Shown: positions 1 through 8,950 of the stretch, one piece after another | How the letters are laid out: each line of letters opens with the position of its first letter | How positions within the stretch are numbered: position 1 is the first letter of the stretch | Source of the DNA: Vibrio diazotrophicus | GTDB lineage: Bacteria > Pseudomonadota > Gammaproteobacteria > Enterobacterales > Vibrionaceae | DNA: 64,000 bases | Assembly: GCF_038452265.1 (NCBI RefSeq) | Contig: NZ_CP151842.1 | Coordinates: 372,001-436,000 of the forward strand | Direction of reading: 5' to 3' | The notes under the pieces: model-generated | Told to the model about the DNA's origin: nothing | Seen by the model: the letters and a program-made list of their open reading frames with translations, nothing else | The model's database searches: none | Translations under genes and position numbers: made by a program

Positions 1-1018
1 GTAGAGCTTCCAGTGTATCTGTAACGGCTGCCAGCCAAGGCATCATTTTTTCTTCTTCCGTACCCGGAAGGAAACCAATAGACTCACCGATATCTGGTGT
101 GTTACGAGTGACGATGATCTTATCAAACATCTTTTTCTCTACGGTTTGCTCTAGTGCTGCCGCCATCGCGAGCAAGGTTTTACCACTACCGGCAGCACCC
201 GTCAGAATTACCAAATCAATTTCAGGGTCGAGCAGAGCATCTAACGCCATAGCCTGATAGATATTCTTTGGTGTGATATCCCAAGCTTTGCGGTGCATCA
301 TGCGCTCTCGGCTCAGGTCTCGCAGGGTAATTTTGTCTTCTGAGATGGTTTCTACTCGCGCAGCAAAATCACTCTCTTCGTCAATCACATATTGGTTGAT
401 GTAAGTGGGTTCAAATGGTTCCCGATCGAGTTTGTGGTAGGTTTTGCCTTCGAGTGCATAACTATCTACATTCTCAATGTCATCCCAGAAGTTTCCCGGT
501 CGAGTTTGGAAACCTTTGGTGAGGTACTGGACGTCATCGATCAGTTGGTCAGTACGATAGTCTTCTACATAACGTACGCCAGCGCCTTTGGCACGCAGAC
601 GCATGTTGATGTCTTTAGTGATCAGGACAACCGAGCGAGGAGCACGTTTGTTCTGTAAATGGAGTACAGCGTTAAGTATACGGTTGTCGCCTTCTTTGTC
701 GGTGAAAGCTTTCACGCTTTCATGAACGTCATAGTCGGCTAAGATTGAAATGGTGCCGGTCGCACTGCTTTGTTTGGTAAAAGGGATCCCTTCTGATATC
801 TCATCTGGTGTTGCATCGTGAAACAAATTCTCTAACGCACGAATCGCCACACGAGCATCACGCGCAACGTCGCGTTTGCTGTCTTTGATTCGGTCGAGTT
901 CTTCGAGGACGGTCATGGGGATGACCACATCATGTTCTTGGAAGGAGTAAATGGCTAGAGGTTCATGAAGTAGGATATTGGTATCCAGTACAAACAGTTT
1001 CCGATCGGTATCGCCCAT
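1..1018 (-). CDS. PhoH family ATPase with N-terminal PIN domain (3' end outside window)
   Basis: The protein begins MGDTDRKLFVLDTNILLHEP, a PIN-domain start with the first metal-binding aspartate in LDTNILL. The PIN domain covers roughly residues 5-150. The C-terminal part is a PhoH-type P-loop ATPase with a Walker A motif GAAGSGKT near residue 273. PIN-PhoH (PhoH2-type) proteins are known as RNA-unwinding and RNA-cleaving enzymes; the substrate here is unknown. The start at 1018 is the only Met that keeps the whole PIN fold. The gene reads leftward and its last part lies beyond position 1. It diverges from rapA, sharing the 1019-1384 upstream region. Confidence 0.88.
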   Translation of the reverse strand, partial: MGDTDRKLFVLDTNILLHEPLAIYSFQEHDVVIPMTVLEELDRIKDSKRDVARDARVAIRALENLFHDATPDEISEGIPFTKQSSATGTISILADYDVHESVKAFTDKEGDNRILNAVLHLQNKRAPRSVVLITKDINMRLRAKGAGVRYVEDYRTDQLIDDVQYLTKGFQTRPGNFWDDIENVDSYALEGKTYHKLDREPFEPTYINQYVIDEESDFAARVETISEDKITLRDLSRERMMHRKAWDITPKNIYQAMALDALLDPEIDLVILTGAAGSGKTLLAMAAALEQTVEKKMFDKIIVTRNTPDIGESIGFLPGTEEEKMMPWLAAVTDTLEAL

Positions 1019-1384
1019 AAGCGTCTCCTTGCTATCGCATAGCTTGCTATCAGAGGATGTCTGCAGCCAGAGGTCGCAACGAATCGTACGCTTTGGGTAG
1101 GCTTTCGATCTATTGCGACTTACTGCAAACCCGAGTTGATACTCACTGTTTTGATAAGCAGACTTTGTGCCAAATTTTCACTCGGTTTTATCTGTTTATC
1201 TGAGTTGAGTATAGCAACGTCTTATCTAAGAAATGCCACTGGTTTCTTACAGTTTGATGTCATCTGACATTTGAAGAAAAAATGCTGGGAATCAACGTGA
1301 CCTGTATCACGCCATCAAGTAAGATTAGCGACCTTTTTCTGCTGCACCCTCCTAAAGCGATCATAATTAGGAGCTGAATTCTCT
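1019..1384. promoter_or_regulatory. Divergent intergenic region between the PhoH gene and rapA
   Basis: A 366-bp stretch without a convincing gene lies between two divergent genes. It must hold promoters for both. The right part (about 1250-1380) is AT-rich and ends with an AGGAG near 1371 that could serve the short reading frame starting at 1385. I could not assign clear -35/-10 pairs. Confidence 0.4.
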
Positions 1385-1441
1385 ATGCGGCAGATTTCTA
1401 CTTATAATTATCCAATCCAAATTGATGAGGTAGTCGATTAA
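1385..1441 (+). CDS. Short upstream reading frame coupled to rapA (18 aa, putative)
   Basis: The peptide MRQISTYNYPIQIDEVVD has an AGGAG about ten bases upstream, and its stop codon overlaps the rapA start as TAATG. The rapA Shine-Dalgarno (GAGGT) lies inside this frame, so ribosomes translating it would cross the rapA ribosome binding site. This arrangement suggests translational coupling or a leader peptide, but nothing else proves expression. It could equally be chance. Confidence 0.3.
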   Translation: MRQISTYNYPIQIDEVVD

Positions 1442-4350
1442 TGACTTTTGCTTTGGGGCAACGCTGGATTAGCGATACGGAAAGCGATTTAGGTTTAGGT
1501 ACCGTCGTAGCAATGGATGCGCGAACTGTTACTCTTATGTTTGCAGCGTCAGAAGAAAACCGAGTGTACGCTCGCAATGACGCTCCGGTAACACGAGTGA
1601 CATTTAATGTCGGCGACGTTATTGATAGCCAAGAAGGCTGGTCACTCAAAGTTGAGCAAGTGGTTGAAGATCAGGGCTTGCTTACCTACCTCGGAACTCG
1701 TGAAGATTCGCAAGAGTCAGGTGTGGCTCTACGTGAAATCTTCCTGAGCAACCAAATTCGATTCAACAAGCCACAAGACAAGTTGTTCGCAGGTCAGATT
1801 GATCGCATGGATAACTTCGTGTTGCGCTACCGTTCTTTGACTAACCAATTTCAGCAACACAAGAGCCCAATGCGTGGCTTGTGTGGTATGCGTGCAGGTT
1901 TGATTCCTCACCAGCTTTATATTGCTCATGAAGTGGGTCGCCGCTATGCGCCGCGTGTTTTGTTGGCTGATGAGGTGGGTTTGGGTAAAACCATCGAAGC
2001 AGGCATGATCATCCACCAACAGGTACTTTCTGGTCGCGCGGAACGCATTCTGATTGTGGTTCCTGAAACACTGCAGCACCAATGGCTGGTAGAGATGATG
2101 CGCCGCTTTAACCTGCATTTCTCTATCTTTGATGAAGAGCGTTGCGTTGAAGCTTTCGCGGAAGCTGACAACCCATTCGAAACGCAACAATACGTATTAT
2201 GTTCGTTGGGCTTTTTACGTAAGAGCCGTCAGCGTTTTGAACAAGCATTAGAAGCTGAGTGGGATTTACTGGTTGTCGATGAAGCGCACCACCTTGAGTG
2301 GTCTCAGGATAACCCAAGCCGTGAATATCAGGTAATTGAAGGTTTAGCTGAACGTACACCGGGTGTGCTTCTTCTAACCGCAACACCTGAGCAGCTTGGT
2401 CGTGAGAGTCACTTTGCACGTCTACGTCTGCTGGATTCTGACCGTTTTTACGATTATGACGCTTTTGTTCAAGAAGAAGAGCAGTATGCGCCTGTTGCCG
2501 ATGCGGTAAGCGCACTGCTTTCAGGGCAAAAGCTCAGTGATGAAGCGAAAAACCAAATCACCGAACTGCTATCTGAACAAGACGTAGAACCGCTATTCCG
2601 CGTTCTGGAAAGTCAGGCAAGCGATGAAGAGAAAGCTTCTGCCAGCCAAGAGTTGGTTGATAACTTAATGGATCGTCACGGAACGGGGCGTGTTCTGTTT
2701 AGAAATACACGTGCAGCGGTGAAAGGTTTCCCAACGCGTAATGTGCATTTGATGCCGATGCAAATTCCATCTCAGTATGAAACGTCTATGCGTGTGTCTG
2801 GACTGATTGGCGGCAAGATCACTCCTGAAGCTCGCGCGATGAAAATGCTTTATCCAGAAGAGATCTTCCAAGAGTTTGAAGGTGAGAACTCAAGCTGGTG
2901 GCAGTTTGATTCACGTGTGAACTGGCTGATTGAAAAAGTAAAAGAAAAACGCAGCGAGAAGATCCTAGTGATTGCTTCACGCGCGAGTACCGCATTGCAA
3001 CTAGAGCAAGCGCTTCGTGAACGCGAAGGCATCCGCGCAACGGTATTCCATGAAGGAATGTCGATCATTGAGCGAGATAAAGCGGCTGCGTATTTTGCAC
3101 AGGAAGAGGGTGGGGCTCAGGTTCTTATCTGTAGCGAAATCGGCTCTGAAGGTCGTAACTTCCAGTTTGCTAGTCAGCTGGTGATGTTTGATCTGCCATT
3201 TAACCCTGACTTGCTTGAGCAACGTATTGGTCGTTTGGATCGTATTGGTCAACAGCGCGACATTGATATTTTTGTTCCTTATCTTGAAGGCACATCTCAA
3301 GGCATTCTGGCTCGTTGGTACGATGAAGGTCTGAATGCTTTTGCTGAAACTTGTCCGACGGGTCGAGCGGTTTATGATGCATTTGTATCACGCTTAGTTC
3401 CTGTGTTGGCTGCTGGTGGCGGTGATGATCTGGAAGAGATCATCGAAGAGTCAGCAAAGATGAACAAAACGCTAAAATCTCAATTAGAGCATGGGCGCGA
3501 TCGTCTGCTAGAAATGCATTCGAATGGCGGTGAAAAAGCGTTGGAAATCGCAGAGAAGATTGCTTCGACAGACGGTGATACTAACCTAGTGACTTTTGCT
3601 TTAAGCCTGTTTGATACCATTGGTTTGAACCAAGATGACCACGGTGAAAATGCGCTTGTTGTGACGCCATCCGAACATATGATGGTGCCAAGCTATCCAG
3701 GTTTACCTTACGAGGGCGCGACGATCACTTTTGATCGCGATACTGCTTTGTCGCGTGAAGATATGCACTTTATCAGTTGGGAACACCCAATGATCCAAGG
3801 TGGTATTGATCTGCTGATGAGTGAAGGTGTGGGTACGTCTGCGGTATCTCTGCTGAAGAACAAATCTTTGCCAGTAGGTACGATTTTGTTGGAGCTGGTG
3901 TACCTAGTGGATGCTCAAGCACCTAAGCGCAGCGGCATTTCTCGTTTCTTACCGCAAACACCGATTCGTATTCTATTGGATGCTCGTGGTAATAACCTTT
4001 CAAGCCAAGTTGAGTTTGAAGGCTTTAACCGTCAGTTAAGCCCTGTGAATCGTCATTTGGCGAGCAAACTGGTTAGCAGTGTACAAAACGATGTACATCG
4101 CCTGATCACAGCAAGTGAAGTTTTTGCTGTTGAAGAAGTGAAAGCGATTCGTGAACAAGCACAGAAAGAGATGGAGCACAGCTTAAACTCTGAACTAGAG
4201 CGTTTGCAGGCGCTGAAAGCGGTCAACCCGAACATTCGTGATGAAGAGATTGAAGTCATAGAGCAGCAAGTTAATGAGCTTTCTGGCTACATCACACAAG
4301 CGCAATATCAGCTAGATTCGCTTCGTCTGATTGTGGTTGCACACAACTAA
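1441..4350 (+). CDS. rapA: RNA polymerase-associated helicase-like ATPase RapA (HepA)
   Basis: RapA is a Swi2/Snf2-type ATPase that binds RNA polymerase and promotes its recycling after termination. The 969-residue length matches the family (968 in E. coli). Visible features are the N-terminal Tudor-like region (about 1-110), Walker A in DEVGLGKT near residue 177, the DEAH box in VVDEAHH near residue 279, and helicase motif VI in QRIGRLDRIGQ near residue 595. As in E. coli, rluA lies close by, here separated by a transporter gene on the other strand. The gene ends before a strong hairpin terminator at 4399-4424. Confidence 0.97.
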   Translation: MTFALGQRWISDTESDLGLGTVVAMDARTVTLMFAASEENRVYARNDAPVTRVTFNVGDVIDSQEGWSLKVEQVVEDQGLLTYLGTREDSQESGVALREIFLSNQIRFNKPQDKLFAGQIDRMDNFVLRYRSLTNQFQQHKSPMRGLCGMRAGLIPHQLYIAHEVGRRYAPRVLLADEVGLGKTIEAGMIIHQQVLSGRAERILIVVPETLQHQWLVEMMRRFNLHFSIFDEERCVEAFAEADNPFETQQYVLCSLGFLRKSRQRFEQALEAEWDLLVVDEAHHLEWSQDNPSREYQVIEGLAERTPGVLLLTATPEQLGRESHFARLRLLDSDRFYDYDAFVQEEEQYAPVADAVSALLSGQKLSDEAKNQITELLSEQDVEPLFRVLESQASDEEKASASQELVDNLMDRHGTGRVLFRNTRAAVKGFPTRNVHLMPMQIPSQYETSMRVSGLIGGKITPEARAMKMLYPEEIFQEFEGENSSWWQFDSRVNWLIEKVKEKRSEKILVIASRASTALQLEQALREREGIRATVFHEGMSIIERDKAAAYFAQEEGGAQVLICSEIGSEGRNFQFASQLVMFDLPFNPDLLEQRIGRLDRIGQQRDIDIFVPYLEGTSQGILARWYDEGLNAFAETCPTGRAVYDAFVSRLVPVLAAGGGDDLEEIIEESAKMNKTLKSQLEHGRDRLLEMHSNGGEKALEIAEKIASTDGDTNLVTFALSLFDTIGLNQDDHGENALVVTPSEHMMVPSYPGLPYEGATITFDRDTALSREDMHFISWEHPMIQGGIDLLMSEGVGTSAVSLLKNKSLPVGTILLELVYLVDAQAPKRSGISRFLPQTPIRILLDARGNNLSSQVEFEGFNRQLSPVNRHLASKLVSSVQNDVHRLITASEVFAVEEVKAIREQAQKEMEHSLNSELERLQALKAVNPNIRDEEIEVIEQQVNELSGYITQAQYQLDSLRLIVVAHN

Positions 4351-4398
4351 GCAGCATTTTCAGTAGTAAAAAGCTGAGTAGTAAAACACTAAATAGTA

Positions 4399-4424
4399 AA
4401 AAGGCCTTCATCTGAAGGCCTTTT
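4399..4424. terminator. Bidirectional terminator after rapA
   Basis: The sequence AAAAGGCCTTCA, a TC loop, then TGAAGGCCTTTT forms a 12-bp perfect hairpin with A and T tracts on either side. It lies between the convergent rapA and NRAMP-like genes and can serve both. Confidence 0.85.
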
Positions 4425-4475
4425 GTTTATCTATTGGTACATCCAAACGACTTGAAATTCAAGGCGCAGGCTAAA

Positions 4476-5750
4476 TTACATAATCCACTTCCACCAGATG
4501 AACAGTGCTAGGAAACCAAACAAGTACACCAGACCTAGGATAGACAGTGCTTTCAGTTTCGGACCAACCGCTAGCTCTTTTGGCAGTACAGTTTTAGTGA
4601 CTAGGATGTAGTTCAGTAGAGCGAAAATTGGTGTCGTCATAAACGCCATGACCATAGCGAAGTCCAGCATTGGTAATAGCGCTGACGCGTAGAACACAAT
4701 AATTGCTAACGAAGCTGCAGAAACCACAATCATCCAAGTTTGAAGTACTTTCGGGTTTTGCTCTTTGTCTTCTTTGATCAAGCGTTGTGATTCTGCGATT
4801 ACACGTGAGTAGCCATCAATAACCGTAATCGTACTACCGAAGATACAGAAGAAGGCGATAACCGCGATTAGGTAGCGAGACCATTCACCGATGGTTGACG
4901 CGTAAAGACCCACAAGCTGATGCGAGAAACCAATACCTGATTTTGATAGTTCCACACCTGTACCGTTCAATACCAATGCACCCAATGCTAGGAAAACTAT
5001 CGCTAGAATTGCTGTACCGATATAACCAACATTGAAGTCAAACAATGCAGATTGAGCTGTTACTTTTTGATGGCGGCATTGAGATTTTAGCCATACAGAA
5101 GTCAGGCTAGATATTTCAATAGGTGCAGGCATCCAACCCATTGTTACTACTAGGAAACCAATCGCAGCGATCGTCCATGGAGAAGGTGTTTCTGCGGCTA
5201 CAGAGCTTACTGGTGCAGCGTTTGCCGCCGCAATAACGACAGCCAGCAATGTTGCAATGGTCAGCACTGCCATGATCACTTTAGATAACGTGTCCAAAGC
5301 CTTGTAATGACCAGCAAATAGAATCACTAAGCAGGTGACTAATACAATGCCGCATAACACAGGAAGCGAAAGATCAAACGGAACGAAGTAGCCAAGTAAA
5401 CTCGCACTGAACATCAGAAGTGCTGCTGTGTTTACTACTGCGGAGAATACAGCAAGGATTGTGAATACCCATAGGTAAGGTTTTCCGAGCTTGGCATAAC
5501 CTTCGACAAGGCTTTCACCTGTGCCCATGGTGTACTGAACACCTGCTTTAAAAAATGGGTATTTAAATAAGTTTACCAGCAGAATCAGTATCGCTAATTG
5601 CCAGCCATAAATAGCGCCAGCTTTGGTTGATGCAACGAGATGTGAGCCACCAACAGCCGCTGCAGCCATCATTATCCCTGGCCCTAAAGAGCGTAGTAAT
5701 TGAGATAAAGATAGCCGTTGTTCTGATGGATATGATACGGCGTTTTCCAT
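4476..5750 (-). CDS. NRAMP-family transporter with non-canonical metal-site motifs
   Basis: This is a hydrophobic protein of 424 residues with about eleven membrane segments. The first segment reads LGPGIMMAAAAVGGSHL and the layout matches the NRAMP (SLC11) fold. In classical Mn/Fe NRAMPs the first helix carries DPGN and the sixth carries an MPHN-type motif. Here the first helix has GGSHL at that place, and the likely sixth helix reads GWMPAPIEISSLT. The Asp-Asn pair and the metal-binding Met context are therefore changed. The protein belongs to a divergent NRAMP branch, so the transported ion should not be assumed to be manganese. It is a single gene facing away from rluA. Confidence 0.8.
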   Translation of the reverse strand: MENAVSYPSEQRLSLSQLLRSLGPGIMMAAAAVGGSHLVASTKAGAIYGWQLAILILLVNLFKYPFFKAGVQYTMGTGESLVEGYAKLGKPYLWVFTILAVFSAVVNTAALLMFSASLLGYFVPFDLSLPVLCGIVLVTCLVILFAGHYKALDTLSKVIMAVLTIATLLAVVIAAANAAPVSSVAAETPSPWTIAAIGFLVVTMGWMPAPIEISSLTSVWLKSQCRHQKVTAQSALFDFNVGYIGTAILAIVFLALGALVLNGTGVELSKSGIGFSHQLVGLYASTIGEWSRYLIAVIAFFCIFGSTITVIDGYSRVIAESQRLIKEDKEQNPKVLQTWMIVVSAASLAIIVFYASALLPMLDFAMVMAFMTTPIFALLNYILVTKTVLPKELAVGPKLKALSILGLVYLFGFLALFIWWKWIM

Positions 5751-6017
5751 TCTTGTTATTCCTTCGAATTATGATGTTGTGTTCAATATTTTTTATAGCC
5801 CGCCAGCTGAACTGGTCAGGATGACTTTAATGTCAATACTACACATCAATATCATAGTTGCTTATTGTGTCAATTTATATTTACAAATCATTCTGATCTT
5901 TTTTCGGATTCCGTATGGGTGAGATATTTTGCGTGAAAATTGTTACTCCATTTTGCAGCTAACAGTGGGCTGTTTAGCTGCTATAATGCGGCGTTTTTTT
6001 TATTTGAGATGACTTTC

Positions 6018-6755
6018 ATGGCGATGACTGAGTACCACCCACCAACGGATCCGTGGATTGATGTGGTATATGAGGATGACTACATTATTGCGGTTAATAA
6101 ACCGTCTGGATTGCTGTCTGTTCCGGGGAGACTGGAAGAGCACTATGACAGCATGTGGAGTCGCCTAGTTGAACAATACCCAGACGTGAAAGTCGTGCAT
6201 CGTTTAGATATGTCGACATCCGGTTTGATGCTGTTTGGCAAAAATACCTATATGGAATCGGCATTGAAAAAGCAGTTCCAATATCGCCTGACGCATAAAA
6301 TCTATTATGCCCGAGTGTGGGGTATTGTTGAGCAGGACGAAGGTATGATTGACCTTCCATTGATTTGCGACTGGCCAAATCGTCCGAAACAGATGGTTTG
6401 CTTTGAAAACGGTAAACCGTCGCAAACTATGTTCCATGTGGTTAAGCGTGAAGAAAAAACCACAGTTGTGCGTTTGCTTCCTATCACAGGTCGTTCTCAT
6501 CAATTGCGCGTTCATATGATGGCATTAGGCCACCCTATTGTTGGCGATGAGTTTTACGCACCTCAAGAAGCCATTGATTATACAGACCGCTTGGAGCTAC
6601 ACGCTGCTGAGTTGAGTTTTTATCACCCTCGCAGCCACTGGCTACGAAGTATTTTTGTACCTTGTGACTTTTATCCCGAAGCACAGGAAGAAATTTTGCA
6701 GCACTTCGATCCTGAGAGAAAATTGCCGGATTATAAAACGCTACCTAAAACTTAA
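6018..6755 (+). CDS. rluA: Dual-specificity rRNA/tRNA pseudouridine synthase RluA
   Basis: RluA converts uridine to pseudouridine at 23S position 746 and at position 32 of several tRNAs. The catalytic motif HRLDMSTSG places the nucleophile at Asp64, the same number as in E. coli RluA. CDWPNRPKQ and PITGRSHQLRVH are further family motifs. The start at 6018 was chosen because MAMTEYHPPTDPW aligns with the E. coli N-terminus and a GAG sits nine bases upstream. An in-frame extension to 5940 is possible but adds unrelated sequence. Length from 6018 is 245 residues, somewhat longer than E. coli (219) because of a C-terminal tail. Confidence 0.93.
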   Translation: MAMTEYHPPTDPWIDVVYEDDYIIAVNKPSGLLSVPGRLEEHYDSMWSRLVEQYPDVKVVHRLDMSTSGLMLFGKNTYMESALKKQFQYRLTHKIYYARVWGIVEQDEGMIDLPLICDWPNRPKQMVCFENGKPSQTMFHVVKREEKTTVVRLLPITGRSHQLRVHMMALGHPIVGDEFYAPQEAIDYTDRLELHAAELSFYHPRSHWLRSIFVPCDFYPEAQEEILQHFDPERKLPDYKTLPKT

Positions 6756-6765
6756 ATCGAGGTAG

Positions 6766-6825
6766 CTACCCTAACTTGTTGGCGTTGCAGGCTAGATTGC
6801 TGCAAGTTCAACGAGAAAGGGTAAT
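6766..6825. repeat. Imperfect 60-bp palindrome between rluA and the dehydrogenase gene
   Basis: The arms read TACCCTAACTTG and CAAGTT...GGGTA around an inner TTGCAG/CTGCAA pair. It could form a long imperfect hairpin in RNA. It may be a remnant of a small mobile repeat or a weak terminator for rluA; there is no T tract. Confidence 0.35.
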
Positions 6826-6837
6826 AAAGGAGAAACT

Positions 6838-7800
6838 ATGTCAGCCCCAAAAATTGTCTTCCTTGATCGTGCAACCATTCCCAAACATATCGAGTTACCT
6901 CGCCTTACCGTAGAACATGAGTGGCAAGAATACGACTTTACCAGCCCAGAACAGGTATTTGAGCGCATTTACAATGCAGATATCGTCATAACTAACAAAG
7001 TCGTCCTCACTGGTGATGTTTTGGCGCAGCTGCCAAATATTAAGCTGATTGCAGTTTCAGCCACAGGCGTGAATAACGTAGATATTGAGCATTGCCGAGC
7101 CAACAACATCGCGGTTAGTAATGTTCAAGGGTATGCCACTCGTTCTGTACCAGAGCATGTCATTGGAATGATGTTTGCCCTTCGCCGTAATCTGATGGGC
7201 TATCACCATGATATCGCTGCTGGAGAATGGCAGCGTAATAAGCAGTTCTGTTTCTTCACCCATCCTATTGGTGATATCGCGGGCTCAACAATGGGCATTA
7301 TTGGCGGTGGAGCCTTAGGTCGAGCAACGGCTGAGTTGGCTAAAGCCTTGGGGATGAATGTTGTATTTGCAGAGCGTAAAGGTGCAGCAGAATGCCGAGA
7401 TGGCTACCTGCCATTTGAAACGGTTTTAAAGCAGGCGGATGTGATATCACTGCATTGCCCGTTAAGTGAAGAGACGCGTAATATGGTTGCCGAGCAAGAA
7501 TTTGCCCAGATGAAGCCTAACGCGATTCTTATTAATACTGGTCGTGGTGGATTGGTGGATGAAATTGCGCTGGTGGATGCGCTGAAGAAGCGTCAAATTG
7601 CAGGGGCAGGCGTGGATGTCTTCACCCAAGAGCCTGCCGATATTGATAATCCGCTGTTAGCGAATATGGATCTGCCAAACTTGCTACTGACCCCTCATGT
7701 CGCATGGGGCAGTGATTCCGCAATCAGCCAGCTTGCACAGATTCTGATCAGCAACATTGAAGCGTTTGTGGCTGGCAAACAGCAAAACAGAGTGGTTTGA
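6838..7800 (+). CDS. D-2-hydroxyacid dehydrogenase, glycerate dehydrogenase-like
   Basis: This is an NAD(P)-dependent D-2-hydroxyacid dehydrogenase of 320 residues. The Rossmann dinucleotide motif GIIGGGALG is near residue 153. The catalytic triad is visible as Arg236 in NTGRGGLVDE, Glu265 in TQEPAD and His287 in TPHVAWGS. The sequence most resembles HprA-type glycerate/hydroxypyruvate reductases, but the exact substrate cannot be read off. An AAGGAG lies just upstream of the ATG. It ends before a hairpin terminator and is not clearly in an operon with rluA. Confidence 0.88.
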   Translation: MSAPKIVFLDRATIPKHIELPRLTVEHEWQEYDFTSPEQVFERIYNADIVITNKVVLTGDVLAQLPNIKLIAVSATGVNNVDIEHCRANNIAVSNVQGYATRSVPEHVIGMMFALRRNLMGYHHDIAAGEWQRNKQFCFFTHPIGDIAGSTMGIIGGGALGRATAELAKALGMNVVFAERKGAAECRDGYLPFETVLKQADVISLHCPLSEETRNMVAEQEFAQMKPNAILINTGRGGLVDEIALVDALKKRQIAGAGVDVFTQEPADIDNPLLANMDLPNLLLTPHVAWGSDSAISQLAQILISNIEAFVAGKQQNRVV

Positions 7801-7818
7801 TTTCGTTACGAGAGAAAC

Positions 7819-7845
7819 AAAAGGCAGCCAGTTGGCTGCCTTTTT
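7819..7845. terminator. Terminator between the dehydrogenase and AraC/GyrI-like genes
   Basis: AAAAGGCAGCCA, a two-base loop and TGGCTGCCTTTT followed by T form a strong hairpin between convergent genes. It can act in both directions. Confidence 0.85.
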
Positions 7846-7868
7846 GGGTTTATTTGCGCCTTTGTGTG

Positions 7869-8780
7869 TTACTTAATCGCGGTACAAAAGCTGACATCGG
7901 CATGGTTTGTTTGAAGATCGTAGCTGTGATACAGCTCGAAACAAGGACGTTCGTCGCTCTCAATTCCAGATTCTATTAACTTAGCCATTAACTCATCCCA
8001 AGCTTTCGGGTACTGGCTGATATCGGTGATGGTTTGACGCATAACCGCATATTGACCACCGGGAAAATCTTGCAGCTCTATGCCTTCAGGTGTCTCTGTA
8101 TCACTTGGAACCATCAAGCAAATATCGGTGCGACATTTTTCATCAGGGGTAATTTCCGGATTGTCGTGATAAATAAAAATACAGGTGTTATTGGCTAAGC
8201 CTTTAATACCAGCCCATTGATACAGACGACGGCTGGCATCTTCATATCCTTTGCCGTATGGGCCGTTAACATGAATATAAGCGAGTTTGGCCGCTTCAAA
8301 ATGTTGAGTATTCACTGTAATGCTCCATGTTATTGATTCGGAGTCAGTATATGTACTAACCGTTTTAATATCGTTTCCAGTCTTGCGCAGTACGTGTCCA
8401 ATCTTGCTACTTCGTGTTAATTCAGCAAATTGCTGATGGTTAGCGCAATTTCGAAAATCAGTAGGTGTTACACCATAATGCTGCTGGAACGCTTTAGCTA
8501 AACTCTGTGAACTAGAGAAACCATATTTAAGTGCGATGTTGAGGACAGGCTGCTTTGATTTAAACAGATCGTCCGCAGCAGCTTCTAGTCTTAATCTGCG
8601 GATGAAATCAGCCAGAGTCTCACCTTGAACAGCCTTGAAAGTCCTGTGGAAATGGTAGGCAGACAAGTGCGCAAGAGCGGCAACTTCAGGCAAGTTCAAA
8701 GGTTCATTAAAGTTTTGTTCTAGATAGCGAATTACCGGAACCAATCTCTTTTGATAATCAATGCGCATCATCAGGCTCAT
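7869..8780 (-). CDS. AraC family regulator with GyrI-like effector-binding domain
   Basis: Residues 1-105 form an N-terminal AraC-type double helix-turn-helix (HLSAYHFHRTFKAVQGET, then YGFSSSQSLAKAFQQHYGV). The rest, about residues 125-303, resembles the GyrI/SOUL-like small-molecule binding domain, with NGPYGKGYEDASRRLYQW and a C-terminal ELYHSYDLQ. This is the Rob-like arrangement, in which the DNA-binding part comes first. Proteins of this build sense hydrophobic ligands or act in drug response; the ligand here is unknown. It is a single gene on the minus strand with its own start near the valS terminator. Confidence 0.87.
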   Translation of the reverse strand: MSLMMRIDYQKRLVPVIRYLEQNFNEPLNLPEVAALAHLSAYHFHRTFKAVQGETLADFIRRLRLEAAADDLFKSKQPVLNIALKYGFSSSQSLAKAFQQHYGVTPTDFRNCANHQQFAELTRSSKIGHVLRKTGNDIKTVSTYTDSESITWSITVNTQHFEAAKLAYIHVNGPYGKGYEDASRRLYQWAGIKGLANNTCIFIYHDNPEITPDEKCRTDICLMVPSDTETPEGIELQDFPGGQYAVMRQTITDISQYPKAWDELMAKLIESGIESDERPCFELYHSYDLQTNHADVSFCTAIK

Positions 8781-8893
8781 TCTGGCTAAGTTGACAAAAG
8801 GATACTGTAACTAATGAATGTTGCAACGTTGTGGGGCAGAAATGCGCGTTGGGTTGGGCTGACTGAAATAGGCTGGTGAGTTTGGTGTGAAAT

Positions 8894-8923
8894 AAAAAAA
8901 GTCCCTCACAGGGAGGGACTTTT
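8894..8923 (-). terminator. Terminator of valS
   Basis: Read on the minus strand, AAAAGTCCCT and AGGGACTTTT pair around a seven-base loop and are followed by a run of seven T. It lies 28 bases after the valS stop. Confidence 0.85.
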
Positions 8924-8950
8924 CAATCAAGCTTTAGTTGCTAGCAGAAC

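Noticed and set aside
8894..8923. Riboswitch for valS
   Set aside because: The hairpin is downstream of the gene on its own strand, so it is a terminator.
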